Of a stretch of 64,000 nucleotides of DNA, positions 43,785-55,891 are shown in pieces. The notes below the pieces were generated by a model. The model had not been told where the DNA came from and did no database searches. It saw only the letters and a program-made list of their open reading frames with translations. The DNA comes from Hepsetus odoe (lineage: Eukaryota; Chordata; Actinopteri; Characiformes; Hepsetidae): positions 7,558,638 to 7,622,637 of the forward strand of contig CM029393.1 in the NCBI GenBank assembly GCA_017165825.1, given 5' to 3'. Numbering within the stretch: the first letter of the stretch is position 1; every line of letters begins with the position of its first letter. The translations under genes were made by a program, and so were the position numbers.

Positions 43785-43925
43785 CTTTCTTCTTCTTTCA
43801 CAGCAGATCATCAGACCACCTGCATGTCCTCTCTCACCACATCCACAACCTCCGCTTTGTCCTCCTCCTCCTCTTCTTCTCTGGCCGGCTGCCTGCCATT
43901 TTGTCAGCACCACCGTCTTCAACCC
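43785..43925 (-). pseudogene. RTE-like LINE C-terminus fragment
   Basis: CATGTCCTCTCTCACCACAT followed by CTTTGTCCTCC matches the same DNA region as 25921-25975 (the VREDM... block on the minus strand). Short and frame-broken. Confidence 0.5.
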
Positions 43926-44512
43926 ATATAATGTAGCAGATCTCACTATCTCCCTTTTCAAATACAAAAAACATTCCATGAATAGCAAATAAATGGCATT
44001 TTAATCATTTTACAAAGAAAGAAATGTATGCAATGATTTTTCCAGAAGGGAAGAATTACTAGACCATTTTAATCACCTAATTTCTACAGAAAACCGGTCA
44101 CTGCTGGAAAAGAATTTAAGGAATTTAGGGAATTTAGGGAACTGTGGATCTGAAGGTTGACAGAGTTGAAAAATTATGCACTTAAATTAGCTTTGAAGTG
44201 AGTTATGGAATATTTCCTTCATTTGAATGTATCGTATTAATAAATATATTTGCTAAATGCTGATGTCATAAAGCCTTTTTTAAAAGTATATGCTGATATT
44301 TTGCCCATTGTTTATTTCTGCTTCTGTATTTTTATACATGCATGAATAAAACATTCAGATCATATCTAGAACCTCTTCACTGCTTTTCACTTTTCAAAGG
44401 ACTTTGCAAATGACCTTCTTGTAGGTGGAGGCCTTCTGCAGTGGAACTCAAGGAAGTCTATTTGCAAGTTATCTTAAGCAGATTCATTCAAATTAATCAA
44501 AATTCAAAAAAT
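43926..44512. other. Intergenic, nothing recognised
   Basis: AT-rich. A short triple repeat of GGAATTTAG lies at about 44118-44141. Confidence 0.4.
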
Positions 44513-44692
44513 TTGGCCCCAGGATCAGAAGGTCATGGGATTGAATCCCAGACCAGTTAGGTTGCCCTGAGGTACCCTTGAGCAAGGTACTGTCCCCTGT
44601 TCAATGGCTGCCCCCTGCATTTTTATGTATGGGTATTATCATTGTGGTTCTGTGTGTTTCACAATGACAATAATAGTCACTTTCACTTTCAG
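44513..44692 (+). mobile_element. SINE (family A), lacks A box
   Basis: It starts within the head (TTTGGCCCCAGGATCAGAAG), with B box GGGATTGAATCCC, body, and tail AGTCACTTTCACTTTC. A 5'-truncated insertion. Confidence 0.85.
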
Positions 44693-45594
44693 CTGAAGGA
44701 GGCAGAAAACATATTGAGCAGATCTGATCTAATCAAACTAATTTCACACAGGCAAGAGGAAGAAAACCGTATGTTCTTACATGACAAAGCATATATGTGT
44801 ATCCTGAGTTTAGCCACAGGCCACAGGTAGAGGGCAGGAATGCTCTACGGTTTATCAGCCACACTGCTCTGGAGGAAAATGTAACACTACATACAGATCT
44901 GCCAGCACAGTGACTGGCTTTATTGGTTAAATAAACACCTTTAGGCCATTGCAGTGTACTTTGGTTCAGCCTAACCTGGGCCCCCTGCTACATGGGTGGC
45001 AATTAGAGATGCATCATTATTAACAAAACGCACACCGTCTCTTCGGAAAGCCAGATTCGCTCTGCATTGCATGAAACAGGACGTGCATTCTTGGAACAGA
45101 GCAAGAACTCTGTGGAGGAACAAGTCTTATATCGGCTACTTTTGTTTAAGCTAGTTAATATGGACCTCAATTCCACTCAAACAACACTCAAAACATATTA
45201 AAGTGAAGCAGGCATGTTGGTATGGTTTAGGACACAGTATGACTTATTTCTGAAGACAGTTCAGATAACAGGTTGCTCCATAGTTATGATGGTTGTTGCC
45301 ATGTTAACTGATTCCTCCTCCTTAGGCAGTTTGCAAAAAACCTTCCATTTCTAGAAAGGATGCACAGAGTTTAGCTACACAGTTTAGTTTTATGCACTTT
45401 AATATCTTACCTGAGTCCTTATGTGTCCTAAATGACATCATTCTGCAAGTCTGTTCCACCTTAAAGAAGAACTGAATATGGTTTGAGAGGGCTGGGATGA
45501 ATATATTTTTTTTATTTGCAGAGAAAATTTGGCTGACTGTTAACTTCTAGTGTTAACAGTATTATCAGAGTAGCTGCAGTTCTAGATTAAAGAA
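44693..45594. other. Intergenic with MITE-like phrases
   Basis: GACACAGTATGACTTA near 45231 and GTCTGTTCCACCTTAAAG near 45450 match arms of the palindromes at 15109 and 43105. Parts of this stretch therefore derive from related elements. Confidence 0.4.
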
Positions 45595-46289
45595 GCAAAA
45601 TTTGAACTCCTAACATGTCTCAAGTGATTGACTACATCTGGAGTGAGTGGAACATTGTGAACATTAGATTTTTCACTGAGCCGTTTCTTTGATATAGACC
45701 GAACATATGGAGGAGTGTGCAATGGAATAAGATCTGTCACCTCGGCTATAAATTCCTGGCTGCTAGACATGATATCCAGCCACAACAGCACATCCCTCCC
45801 ACCTGCAAGTTCGCGCGCACACACGCACACACACACGCACACACACACACATGCAGACACACGCATGTACAACGCCTCAAAACTGATTTTACTTTGAAAT
45901 CTGCGAAATCTGTACTAACCAAGGCTGTCTTTTCCATGCCGGGTCTCTTGAACCAAATAGCTAAATAATGCACACCATTCTTTGCATTGAGACAAAGTCA
46001 TTTAGAGAGGGTTTCGTGTGAAATGGATCATCATAAAAAGAGTCAGATCTCTTTATAGCAATGTCGAATGGACCAGACGTCACCGGCAAAAATCTAGCCC
46101 ATTCATTTCCTCTCCAAACACACCAGTGAACCTACGACTTTCTAATTCATAGCCGAGGAGACAGATTGTATTCCATTGCACACTCCTCCATATGTTCAGT
46201 CTATATCTAAGAAACGGCTCAGTGAAAAATCCACAATGTTCCACTCACTCACTCTCTCCAGATGAAATGTGGTAACTTAAAAAGTTTGC
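45595..46289. mobile_element. Large 695-bp palindrome (fold-back element)
   Basis: Left arm 45595-45760 and right arm 46120-46289 are inverted copies (TTCACTGAGCCGTTTCTT, ATATGGAGGAGTGTGCAATG). The loop is about 360 bp and includes a CA microsatellite (45815-45852). No transposase is encoded. A non-autonomous DNA transposon is the likeliest reading. Confidence 0.8.
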
Positions 46290-47195
46290 TTTGGGGACTA
46301 TTTAGTTTGAATGAAACGCAACATAAGCAAATTTAGAAAATACATTTTAGGCCCAAAATGATTGTAAAATGGCATTGAGCCCATCCGGTTCGCCAAGGCT
46401 GTGTGCAATCACGTCAGACCACTCTGTTTATATTTTAGTGATGTGATTATGCAAGAAATAATGCTGAATTCTCTACTGAATATCTCACTGATGTTTTAAT
46501 CCAGCTATGGTGAAAAATGCCTACAAGGCCACAGCCTTTGTTTCAGAGATCTTTTCATTGCAGATGAAGAGAGTCAGAACGAGATCTTCAAGCACATGCT
46601 AAAGGTGTCTTCTTCAATGTCTCAGTGATCAAAACTAGATTCCATTCTGTGCAGATTTTTCACATGAATTCAAATGAGTAGCTGTTTTTCAAGAAACAGG
46701 TAGATTAATTGTATATCAAGGCAAAAATACTCCCTTTATTTGATGAAAATAAATATGTCTGCAGCCATCACTCTGCACATGCTTCCTTATGTTCATTATG
46801 ATGGTGTGGTCCATAAGCAGTATGTCCACTAGATGGTAGTAAAACATTTCCAACAATAAATATGCTGATGGCGATGGAGGTTGTAATACCAAAGAGACAA
46901 AAGGGGAGGTAGCACTGAAGATCTTGGTTTACTTTGCTGGTTGGCCAGTAAATACAGCATGAGGTGGATGGAGAATTTTCTTTATTTGAGAAAGTTGGCC
47001 ACACTGCGAAGTTTTGTTCATTTTTATGGCTGACAGCAAGTCACTGTGTGTCCTGAATCACATCGAAATGTCTGCTCCACCTTAATGAGAAGCTTGTTTG
47101 TTTAGATGGCTGGGAGACATTTTGGGGATGTGACAAACAAATAAAACTTTGAACATAAAAGAGCCTTTATTCTACTAGCAAAAAAGCATCGGAAG
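46290..47195. other. Intergenic, nothing firm recognised
   Basis: TTTTGTTCATTTTTATGGC at about 47012 matches the right arm of the 15109 palindrome. No gene was seen. Confidence 0.35.
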
Positions 47196-47694
47196 CATCG
47201 TAATCGCTTAGCACCTTAGGAACCACCAGATTCCATAGCAACTGTCTAGCAACACCTTAGCAACGACTTACAATAACCTAGTAACCACCTAGCAACCCTC
47301 TTGATATCAGAGGGAACAATAAGGCAACTGCTCAGGAACACCCTAGCAACCACCAAAGATACTATAGCAACTGGCTAGCAACGTCTGTTCAACCAACTCT
47401 CACAACATAAAAAGCACCTAGCATCCTCCATCTGGAACACTATGGCTTCCGCCTGTCAACCGCCAGTTACCATAGCAACTGGCTTGCAACAACTTAGCAA
47501 CCACCACAGATATCATAGTAACTGGCTACCAACACCTTAGCAACTATCTTTAATTCTATTATAAACAGCTAGCAACACTCTAGAAGCCAATTGAAACATT
47601 ATGACATCAAGAATCTGCAAGCAACGTTTTAGCAACCATCTGCAATTTACTTCTAACCACCTAGCAACCACTAGAAACACCATAGCAACACCTG
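47196..47694. repeat. CCTAGCAACC-type minisatellite
   Basis: About 500 bp of imperfect units built from ACCTAGCAACCAC, CCATAGCAACTGG and ACACCTTAGCAACC. Period is irregular (roughly 10-35 bp). Each unit keeps a TAGCAAC core. Confidence 0.9.
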
Positions 47695-47777
47695 TACAAA
47701 GCATGAGCTACTGTTGAGGTTGTGTCTGGTATAGAATGAGATGAATAAGATTTTCAAGGTCTAGAACTCACTAACAG

Positions 47778-47778
<1 letters not shown>

Positions 47779-47810
<32 letters not shown>
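47779..47810. repeat. CA microsatellite
   Basis: Uninterrupted AC dinucleotides. Confidence 0.95.
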
Positions 47811-47811
<1 letters not shown>

Positions 47812-48702
47812 CACACAAGCAGGACAATGCGGCTTGATATTTACATGCCTGATGTCTGCAGGTTTTCTGCATCATTTTAAAGCATTTATTCTTATTGCCA
47901 GCATCAGCAGAAACCCAGATAAGCGAATAAAAAACAGCTTTGAGTCTCTTTCCCCACCATTCACGTGCTTTTCGCCCAAAAACACCCCCATCTCTCCCAG
48001 GGAGCCTCCATTTTATGAATAATTGATAGCTTTTTTGCAAGAAAATTCAACATATTTATCTAGGTCATTTAGGAGCTTGTGCTTTAAAGTGCGCGCCCAG
48101 GACTTCTTCAATCGGCCCGCGCTCGACTTTGTTTGTGGTGCTCAGTTGAAGGGATCCGGGGTTTTTTCTTTCTTTAATCAGAACACTGAAAAAGGAAGAC
48201 AGTTAATGCATGTCCCAGATGTTATTACCAAGAGATCCATTAACCACATTGCTGGGTGAAGAATGGCTTCAGATTGCAGGCGTGTTTTTATAAGGTGCAT
48301 TGTGAATGAGTGTGCACTTTGCAGGGTAAAAAAAAAAAAAAAAAAGAATAAAAATTGGTCGTAAGTGCCTCATCGCATTCAATCAGGGGAAGCTGCAATG
48401 CTGATTGGAATATTGTGAAACGTTTCAACAGAGACAAAAAGTCGTTTTTTAAATGCTCAATACATGCCCTACTGAGAATATCTCGTTTCTTCCTCTCTCA
48501 ACAATCGAGAGTGGAAGTAGTTACAGCTATAACTGTATACAGGACATTGTCGCCTCCATCAATGAATATGAAACTGTTCGTGGCAGGAAGTCACTCAGAA
48601 CTGGCACAACAGCTTTGAGAGAATGCAAATACATTGGTGCAAGATTTTGCAACAACATATCTTTAATCATTATCTTCCATCATGGTGGGATGTTATCCCC
48701 CC
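47811..48702. other. Intergenic, nothing recognised
   Basis: Poly(A) at 48330-48345. Repeat-poor otherwise. Short frames without domains. Confidence 0.35.
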
Positions 48703-48833
48703 CCGATCTGGGAGACCTAGTGGTAGGGAGTAGGTCCCAAGGTCAGAAGGTGTTATCGGTTCGATTCCTGGCCCAGTCATTTAACCTGAGGTACCCTTCC
48801 CACAACACTGCTGCTGCACTGCAGCCCAGGGCT

Positions 48834-48883
<50 letters not shown>

Positions 48884-48905
48884 TTGGATGGGTTAAAAGC
48901 CAAAG
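48703..48905 (+). mobile_element. SINE (family A) expanded by a GT microsatellite
   Basis: Head GGGAGACCTAGTGGTAGGG, B box GGTTCGATTCC, then GAGGTACCC. A (GT)n run of about 20 units (48836-48878) sits where other copies have GTGTGTGT. GGATGGGTTAAAAGCC follows. The microsatellite grew inside the SINE. Confidence 0.8.
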
Positions 48906-48910
48906 ACACT

Positions 48911-49020
48911 CGGGCAGTGGTGGCCTAGTGTTTAGGGATTCTGCCCCAGGAGCGGCAGGTCGTGGGTTTGGATCCCAGACCAGTAGGTTGACCTGAGCTA
49001 TCCTTGAGCAAGGTTCCAAG
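48911..49020 (+). mobile_element. SINE (family A), 3'-truncated, follows another copy
   Basis: Head GGGCAGTGGTGGCCTAGTG, B box GGGTTTGGATCCC, and the body up to CTTGAGCAAGGTTCC. It starts 5 nt after the copy at 48703. Confidence 0.85.
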
Positions 49021-49960
49021 TTCCACGTGCCGTTTATGTGATTATTATATTGCTACTGAGTTTATGGAGCTTTTTCACCAGCTCCAGGAACCACACAGCC
49101 CATTTTAACCGCAAACCCAGAGCAAACAGAGATATTAAGCATTAATTCACTTTCTCTGGTCTTTGGCTCAGCGACCATTGGTTAATGCATTCAAAAAAGC
49201 AACGACAAATTGTCATTTTGGTGAAACAACCCTGGACAAATTTGTGGTGGTCAATGGAACAAAGCCTTTTACTGACCTCCAGGTGACAGGCCCTTTAAGG
49301 GTGGGTAACCTATGAGTGGTGCCACCAAAATAAACACCTTATCATCAAAAATTTGACTGTGCCACGACCTACCACAAGTTCCTCCAAATTGATTTTTCCT
49401 ACAAAGGCCTACGGTGGTTTTCACTGCCAGGCCATTCCCTTAGCCTTTGACATGGCATGCTCATGACATGACTGCCTCTGCTTTTGAACAAACCTGCAGG
49501 TGCTTTGTTTCGTCCCTCATGAAGCATGACTTCTCCTAACCTGGCCCTGACCTTTAACTGTGCTGTGTTGTAGCACGCTCTTTCTCCAGGCAAACAGATG
49601 TCAACGCCACCAGAGACCAGCATTAGCCGCTTGCGAGCTTGGGTTACAAATCCACGGCACGCAGAGAGAGAAATACACAGAGCATGTCATAATCTTAAAG
49701 CTTGTTCTGGCACCTCGGAGGACCTTATTAGCTCGACTGGACTGTGCAGCCCGTTTCTCCCACAGATTGGCTTCAGAATAAGGTAGCCTTGGGTAAATCC
49801 CAGTGCCGAGGAAAGAATTTTTCTTAGCTAGCGCACCAGTACAGCACCGTTAGTAGGGTGAGGCAGGCGAAGACTCTATCATTTAACCATTATTGAGGAA
49901 AGGAACCAAAGATGGAAAAGTCTGAAGATAGGACTTTCATTCTTCGTGAGGAAAAAGTTT
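49021..49960. other. Intergenic, nothing recognised
   Basis: No gene or repeat recognised. Confidence 0.35.
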
Positions 49961-50189
49961 TGGCTTCTTAGTTTCAGTCTAGTCCCTGTACCTGAGCAGT
50001 TTCAGAGGCAGAAGCAGTGCAGGATCATCTCCAGAGAGAACAAAACTAAAGGCAGCCAACGTTCAAAGAAGAGGAATGACCTTTTTAGGAAGCCTGGAGA
50101 ACTATTCCTGAAGACGACTTAAAGAATGACAAGAAAGCTCGTCTAAGAGAGTTCAGGCTGTGCTGAAGAATAATGGTGGTCTTACCAAG
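49961..50189. repeat. Tc1-type MITE fragments
   Basis: CCCTGTACCTGAGCAGTTT matches the 69-bp repeat unit at 12340. GGAAGCCTGGAGAACTATTC through GACAAGAAAGCTC matches the MITE at 10617 without its SINE. Confidence 0.65.
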
Positions 50190-50384
50190 TTTTGACCTCA
50201 ACCTCTGTTTTTCACCCATACACACACGTGCAGCAGGGGGCAGCTACTTAAAGCGTCCGGGGAGCAGTAATGAGGACAGTACCTTGCTCAAGGGTATCTC
50301 AGACCAGCCTGCTGGTCAAGGATTTGAACCCCCTACCTTGCGATCCTAGGGTCTAGTCCCTAAACATTAGGCCACTACTGCCCC
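50190..50384 (-). mobile_element. SINE (family A), tail-truncated
   Basis: The head ends TTAGGCCACTACTGCCCC at the right. The body has GTACCTTGCTCAAGGG. The CACTTT tail is lost. It abuts the Tc1-type fragment. Confidence 0.85.
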
Positions 50385-50447
50385 AAGTAGACCTGTGTTA
50401 AAATTCATGTTCTTGATTAGTTTTCTTAATTTTTGATAAATATATAG

Positions 50448-50453
<6 letters not shown>

Positions 50454-50478
<25 letters not shown>

Positions 50479-50480
50479 TT
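50454..50480. repeat. TA microsatellite
   Basis: AT dinucleotides. Confidence 0.9.
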
Positions 50481-51378
50481 GATCTTAAAGGCAAACATCA
50501 TGATTAGCTTTACATGACTGAACTCAAGCATGTTTAAGGATTTCACACTGTGCGAGGTTTTCTCATGTCATCATCTTTTATCTTCTGCAGTCCCTCATGC
50601 ATAAATTCCATCCTGTTCCACACCTCGGTCCAGGTCCATCATGCGGAAACACATGCGTTCGATTGTCCACTCCTGAATGCTTTTTCGCCCATCAGGCTTT
50701 TGCAGCCGGTTCCAGGTTCCCTGGTGGCCAATGGCATCGATCATTCCAATTATGACCATTATGACAGTGTTATTTCCTCAATCTGTGCCGAGCACCAGCA
50801 TAGCTGAGCACACTCAGAGGGGGTAGAGAGCCTGTCTGCTGGTGGAGATAATGCAGTATTCTATCCCGGGGATCAGCTGGGCTTCTTTTTATAGCCCCTA
50901 GGATGAACTAGCACAGGTGAGGTTGGGGGAGCTAGGGCTGCTTGTGGGGTGCAAGAGGAGGGGCGGGGGAGTGTGTGCTAGTCTGAAATCTGTCACCTGC
51001 CCATAACAGACCAATAAATCTCAATAAAAAAATACCAGGTCTTGAGAAATTGCAACGCTATGCACTATTATGATTGATATTTTCTGCTAGATGTCTTGAG
51101 AGGGAGAAAGCACCCAGGGTGGCGAGACTTGGGCTGACACAGTGTGTACATTTTCTCTCGTTTGTAAGAGTGTGTGTTAAATTGTGGAGAATTAAAGATG
51201 GCATATTGGCGTTTGGGTCTGTGGGTATCAGTGGGTATAGGTGTGGGCCGAAATCAGCAGGAAATGCTGAATGAATCCAATCTAATCTAGAAAGAAATCA
51301 AATCTAAATTACCATAAACTCACACAATGTGATGTCACATTGTTACCTGTGTGTCTCTTCCTTTGGGATAGCTTTAGC
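50481..51378. other. Intergenic, nothing recognised
   Basis: No named repeat and no exon with support. Confidence 0.35.
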
Positions 51379-51389
51379 AAAAATATTTA

Positions 51390-51516
51390 TCCATCCATCC
51401 ATTATCTGCCGCTTGTCCCAAACGGGGTCGCGGGGGAGTGCCGGTGTCCAACCCAGCGCACACAGGGCGAGGACGGGGGACGCACCCTGGACAGGTCGCC
51501 AGCCCATCGCAGGGAA
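51390..51516 (-). mobile_element. Stand-alone LINE-type tail, same sequence as the composite SINE tail
   Basis: The reverse strand reads CCCTGCGATGGGCTGGCGAC through to ATGGATGGATGG. It is flanked by an 11-bp direct repeat AAAAATATTTA (51379-51389 and 51517-51527). It begins almost exactly where the composite SINEs switch from head to tail. Confidence 0.82.
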
Positions 51517-51854
51517 AAAAATATTTAGTTCTGAGTTTTTCATCTTACCAATTCACTGAGATCCATTTGTGAGTATCCTGCCACTGGACGACCACCCTCG
51601 AGACTTTTTAGTGAGGTAGTTTGACCACATGCTGGGAGACTCAAAGCAGTGGTATCATGAAGTGGAAGACTCTAAGCCATGGTACAGTAGTAGAGTTTAA
51701 CCAGGCTTAGCTGTCTGAGAAGTGGACAGGGTCACGAGTTAAGATGCTTTTCATCTTGATGCTTCTCACGAACCTGGACACGCCTCTTCTTAGCAGGGTT
51801 TGAAACAGTGCATGGTGCTATGTTGGTTACTGCATTGTGAAAAGGTTCTAGATT

Positions 51855-52103
51855 TCCCAGCTTGGGTCCTTACTGTGCAGAGTGTGCTGTGCTCCCTGTG
51901 TCTGTGGTGGTTTTGTCTTGTTCCTTTCCACAGTCTATAGAGTGGAGATGCCACATTGCTCCCTAGTCGTGACTGTGTGTTTGTCTGTGTTACTGTCTTG
52001 TAAAGGATTAGTGACCTGCCCAGACCTCTCTCTGTTATAGGCTCCAGCACCCTCATGACCTGAGTCAGGATGAGTGGTTGGGATAATGGATGGATGGATG
52101 GTT
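51855..52103 (+). repeat. LINE 3'-tail relic with GGAT end
   Basis: CTCCCTGTGTCTGTGGTGG, AGTGACCTGCCCAGACC, ATAGGCTCCAGCACCC and (GGAT)n at the end, in the same order as at 57175-57472. Confidence 0.65.
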
Positions 52104-52387
52104 GGACTGTGTTGCAAGCAGGAGGCCTCTTTATTGCAGGAGCACGACTGGGTCGCAGGACTCGATTGCAATAGTGGAATTTCGCTATGGCTTGTGAGTC
52201 GGGAATCTGACACTGCAATTGCACTGAAAGCAGGAGACTTTCACTGCAGATTGATAGGCCACTTGCCTGATCGTGCAGTGAGTTTGTCTCGGCTGTGAGC
52301 TGTAAAGCATTTGTCAGCTTAGAAATACATTTTTTCCAAACAATTGTAATGAAACTTGTTGTTACAGTTCAACAAAACAGTAATAAT

Positions 52388-52509
52388 CCAGCACCCGGGT
52401 ACTGATGGGGACAGTTCCTTGCTAAAGGCTACCTCAGGGAAACCTACCTCTCTGGGGCCTGAACCCACAACCTTCTTATTGTGGGGACTAATCCCTAACC
52501 ACTGCTGTA
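52388..52509 (-). mobile_element. SINE (family A) fragment
   Basis: GTACTGATGGGGACAGTTCC, AAAGGCTACCTCAGG and ATCCCTAACCACTGCTG. Head and early body only. Confidence 0.75.
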
Positions 52510-52809
52510 CTGAAAGAATAAGAGAAGAAAAATGAAAAATAACTCATTGAAGAATTTTTTGAAGAAAAGAATCAGACACTATTAGTATCAGTTCAGAAAG
52601 ACGCTTTGGGTTGGGTTGCACCTACACACGGTTTCTGCCTAAATATCTGGCATTCAGAATTAGATGAGTTTGATACCCATAAGCTGGGCGGCGGTGTAAA
52701 TACTGCAGTGCGGATGAGCGCTTTTACTAGGCCATTATCTACGGTATGATGTCTCATTCCCGTCCCACCAAAATGACTGTATCTGTATTCCATGACAGTT
52801 TTGGCAGCA

Positions 52810-53820
52810 GTGTTGCTTCAGCGAAGTGTCAGTCAAATCAATTTAATCCAATTACATGTTGATTAAAGCATAATGAACATTTGTAACACCATCCTCATAT
52901 TCAATTGCCACTTTGCACCTAAGCGAACAGCAACCCGGCGTACAGTGGGGAAACAGTCGTTCCTTTGTTTGTCTCTCTAATCAGTCATACAGTAATCAAA
53001 TTACACCAAAGCTCAAAGCCAGAAGTGCCGTTCTGCCGTTTAAAGTCTACTCCTCCCGTTCAGAGATGGAACTCGATAGCAGGGCACCTATCAAAAGCAG
53101 CTGTCAAGAACAGACTCGCCACATAAAGGTGTCGTCCAATTGTCTGATGCTCGGTAACAGAGAAGGGATTTGCCTAAGTTTCCTTTCGAAATCTTTCAAT
53201 CAATCTCTCGGCCGCCTCGCTCCGCCAACTTCAGAGCCCGGCTGGAACGGAGCTAGTGGTTAATCTCCTAGCAGGCCCTTCCAAACTTCAATGGGATCAT
53301 GCTGATGATGGGCTAATCTAATCTATGGGAAGGGGAAATTGCTGTCTGTCTCCGCTCGGCTGTGGACGAGTGCGGAATTTAATGAGAACTTAATTGTTTC
53401 CCAACTCCTGCTGTAATTCAATAACACCATCTAGCCGTTCTCAATTTTTTATTTTTTTGAAGCCAGGCTTCCTCCACTGGCACTTTGTCTTGTGGCAAAT
53501 TGATGGGCTTGTGTTTTTGTGAAAGCACCTGGATATTAGCGAGATGAGTGCAAGTGCTCCGCTGGTCGAAAAGTGTTACTGACGGAGCTGGCGAAGCAGG
53601 GAAGCATCAGTGTTCATTTTCTCATGATAATGATTAGCGCCGTGATCAAAAGGAAGTGTAATGAGACTGTTTAACAATGCGTTGTCTGAACACCATGAAG
53701 AGATGTCCCCCAGAAATAATTATTTAATGGCGGTGTTTGAGTTTGGCAAAGGATCGTGTTCCTGTCGTTACCTAGATTTCTGCAGGTAATTAGTTGGAAA
53801 TGGCAAAAGAGAACAAAGGG
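52810..53820. other. Repeat-poor 1-kb block, possible conserved non-coding elements
   Basis: The longest repeat-free stretch outside the gene. It has many GGCTAATC, ATTTAATGAGAAC and CTGTAATTCAATAAC-like motifs. A 116-residue plus-strand frame (52913-53263) has no domain. Best guess is distal enhancer DNA, unproven. Confidence 0.35.
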
Positions 53821-55253
53821 CAGCACAAAAAAAGGCCTGAAAACAAGCTAAATGGGATTTTAACACATTCGGTTTGGATGTTTTTTGGGTAAATCTTACT
53901 CTGACTGCACTGATTCAGCTAATTGTTCATTAAAGAAGGTTAATAAGGTCTACAAAAATTGCCCTGCTCGCCAAATATTACAAAACACTGCATTTAACAA
54001 ACGGCGTATAAAGCAAATTTATGCCATTTCCACCACTGAGCATCATCCTAGTGCCACTTTCTTATTTATACCCATTATTTTCCAATAAAACAGCAATTTT
54101 ATTGCGTCCCATCTTTCCAAAGCAGCTCCACTGAACCTCAGGCAAAAGTAGTTCAATTCATTTTAAAGCTCATTAAGAAGAAAAAAGGGGGAAAGTGCTC
54201 CACCTCGGGCTCAGCAGGCTGTTACTGCATACCTGACATTGCCATACACTAAATTCTTGGCATCATTAAGCAACTCTGTGTAGAAGCTCCTTCCAATCCC
54301 ACAAAAAAAAAAAAAAAAAAATCTTGTTGAGATCTTTCCTTCATGGAGCCCATAACGGCGGGCCTCCAGTAAAATGCACGCCATGAGAAACACTACACTT
54401 GTTTCACGGCCCTGACGCTGGCTTTGTTTACGCTGGCGATCATGGGAAGAATGCAAAAAAGGGCCATTTGATGGATAAATAATTAAATAATGGCAAGAAA
54501 AGGTGAAAGAATGTTATATATAGTGTGTGTCTTTTTTTATTCTTTTGAGATTTGAGATGTTATTTGTATCCGTGATGGGCTATTTTTCATACAGCTTTCC
54601 CAAAAAAGGAGGAAAAAAAAAAGAAACAAAAAGTCACCCCTGGAGTAATGTGAAATATTTACAAATGCAGAATTGTGTTCTTTCACTGTGTTATCTCAGA
54701 GAGGGCGAGCGAGGGAACCCGAAGAGTGATTACCCTTACAACGACAAAATCAAGAGCACTAATCAAACGCTCAGTGGTAATTTGTTATTCACAGCGTGAC
54801 TTATAAGTACAGAGGGGAATCGGCACACTGTACGAAAAATAAGAGACTTGTTTTCCTCTGCAGCACCGAACTAACGTGCTGGAGTGAAATTTCCCTTCAC
54901 TAACGATCCTGAATTTTAATTGGGGTATTTAACCTTAATCATGTACACAGGGTTAGCCATATGGTTAATACGCCTTATTATTTCACACATTAACTGACAT
55001 GTCTCTCCTTGTGCGCAGTGCATGCAATGTCCCCAACAATTGCTGTTATTATTGGCGCCCCGGGTAAAGAAGAATGAAACATTTCTGTTGTTTATCACTG
55101 ACAGTCCAACTTATTCCTACGATTTGAGAAGCTGATGGACAGAGCGTCTAAACAGATAATGCCGGTAATGTGAGGCTATAAAATATATATATTATATATA
55201 TTAGAATATATTACATAATCTAAAAGGTAAATGATGAACTTTTATCACTGGTT
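53821..55253. other. Intergenic, repeat-poor
   Basis: Poly(A) at 54301-54319. 54610-55080 again has conserved-element texture (ATTTTAATTGGGG, CATTAACTGAC). No gene was seen. Confidence 0.35.
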
Positions 55254-55506
55254 AGTGAAAGTGAAAGTGAAAAAAGTGAAAGTGACAACCCTTGTCATTG
55301 CGAGGTCACAGCACAGCACACGTGAACCACAACGAAATTGGACCTCTGCATTTAACCCATGCACACAAACACCGTGCAGCAGGGGGCAGCTAATGAAAGC
55401 GCCCGGGGAGCAGTGACGGGGGCGGTACCTTGCTCAAGGGTACCTCAGGGCAACCTACTGGTGAGGTAATCGAACCCACAATCTTCCAATGTGGGGGCAA
55501 CTCCCA
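55254..55506 (-). mobile_element. SINE (family A), near full length
   Basis: The tail is a long run of GTGAAA units (at least five). The body is nearly consensus. The head ends in GGGGGCAACTCCC and lacks the A box. Confidence 0.88.
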
Positions 55507-55639
55507 AAAAAATGGGATCTTGACCATAAAAGATCCAACTGGACAAATACTAAAAGAGCAAATTTCCGGCTAACTTGCTATTCATGAAACTGTCCAGCTT
55601 TTATGCTTTTTCAAGGAATGATTATAAAGCCTGTCCTCT

Positions 55640-55891
55640 GTGTGAAAGTGAAAGTGACTATTTGTCATTGTGAAACATGGCACGGCACAAAGTGAAACAC
55701 AACAAAAGGCAACCATCGCTTATCACCCACGCTCACTCCCCTGGCAGGAGGCAGCTATTTAAAGTGCCCGGGAGCAATGATGGGGATGATATCTAGCTCA
55801 AGGGTACCTCGGGGCAACCTACTGGTTTGGGGTTTAAACCCATGACCTTCCGATCATGGGGCCAACTCGCTAAACACTAGGTCATCGCTGA
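55640..55891 (-). mobile_element. SINE (family A), full length
   Basis: Tail GTGAAAGTGAAAGTGAC, body, and head CTAAACACTAGGTCATCGCTG. It has the same orientation as the copy 130 bp to the left. Confidence 0.88.

Noticed and set aside
47196..47694. CRISPR-like array
   Set aside because: Repeats are imperfect with drifting period and no unique spacers, and the genome is a eukaryotic nuclear one.
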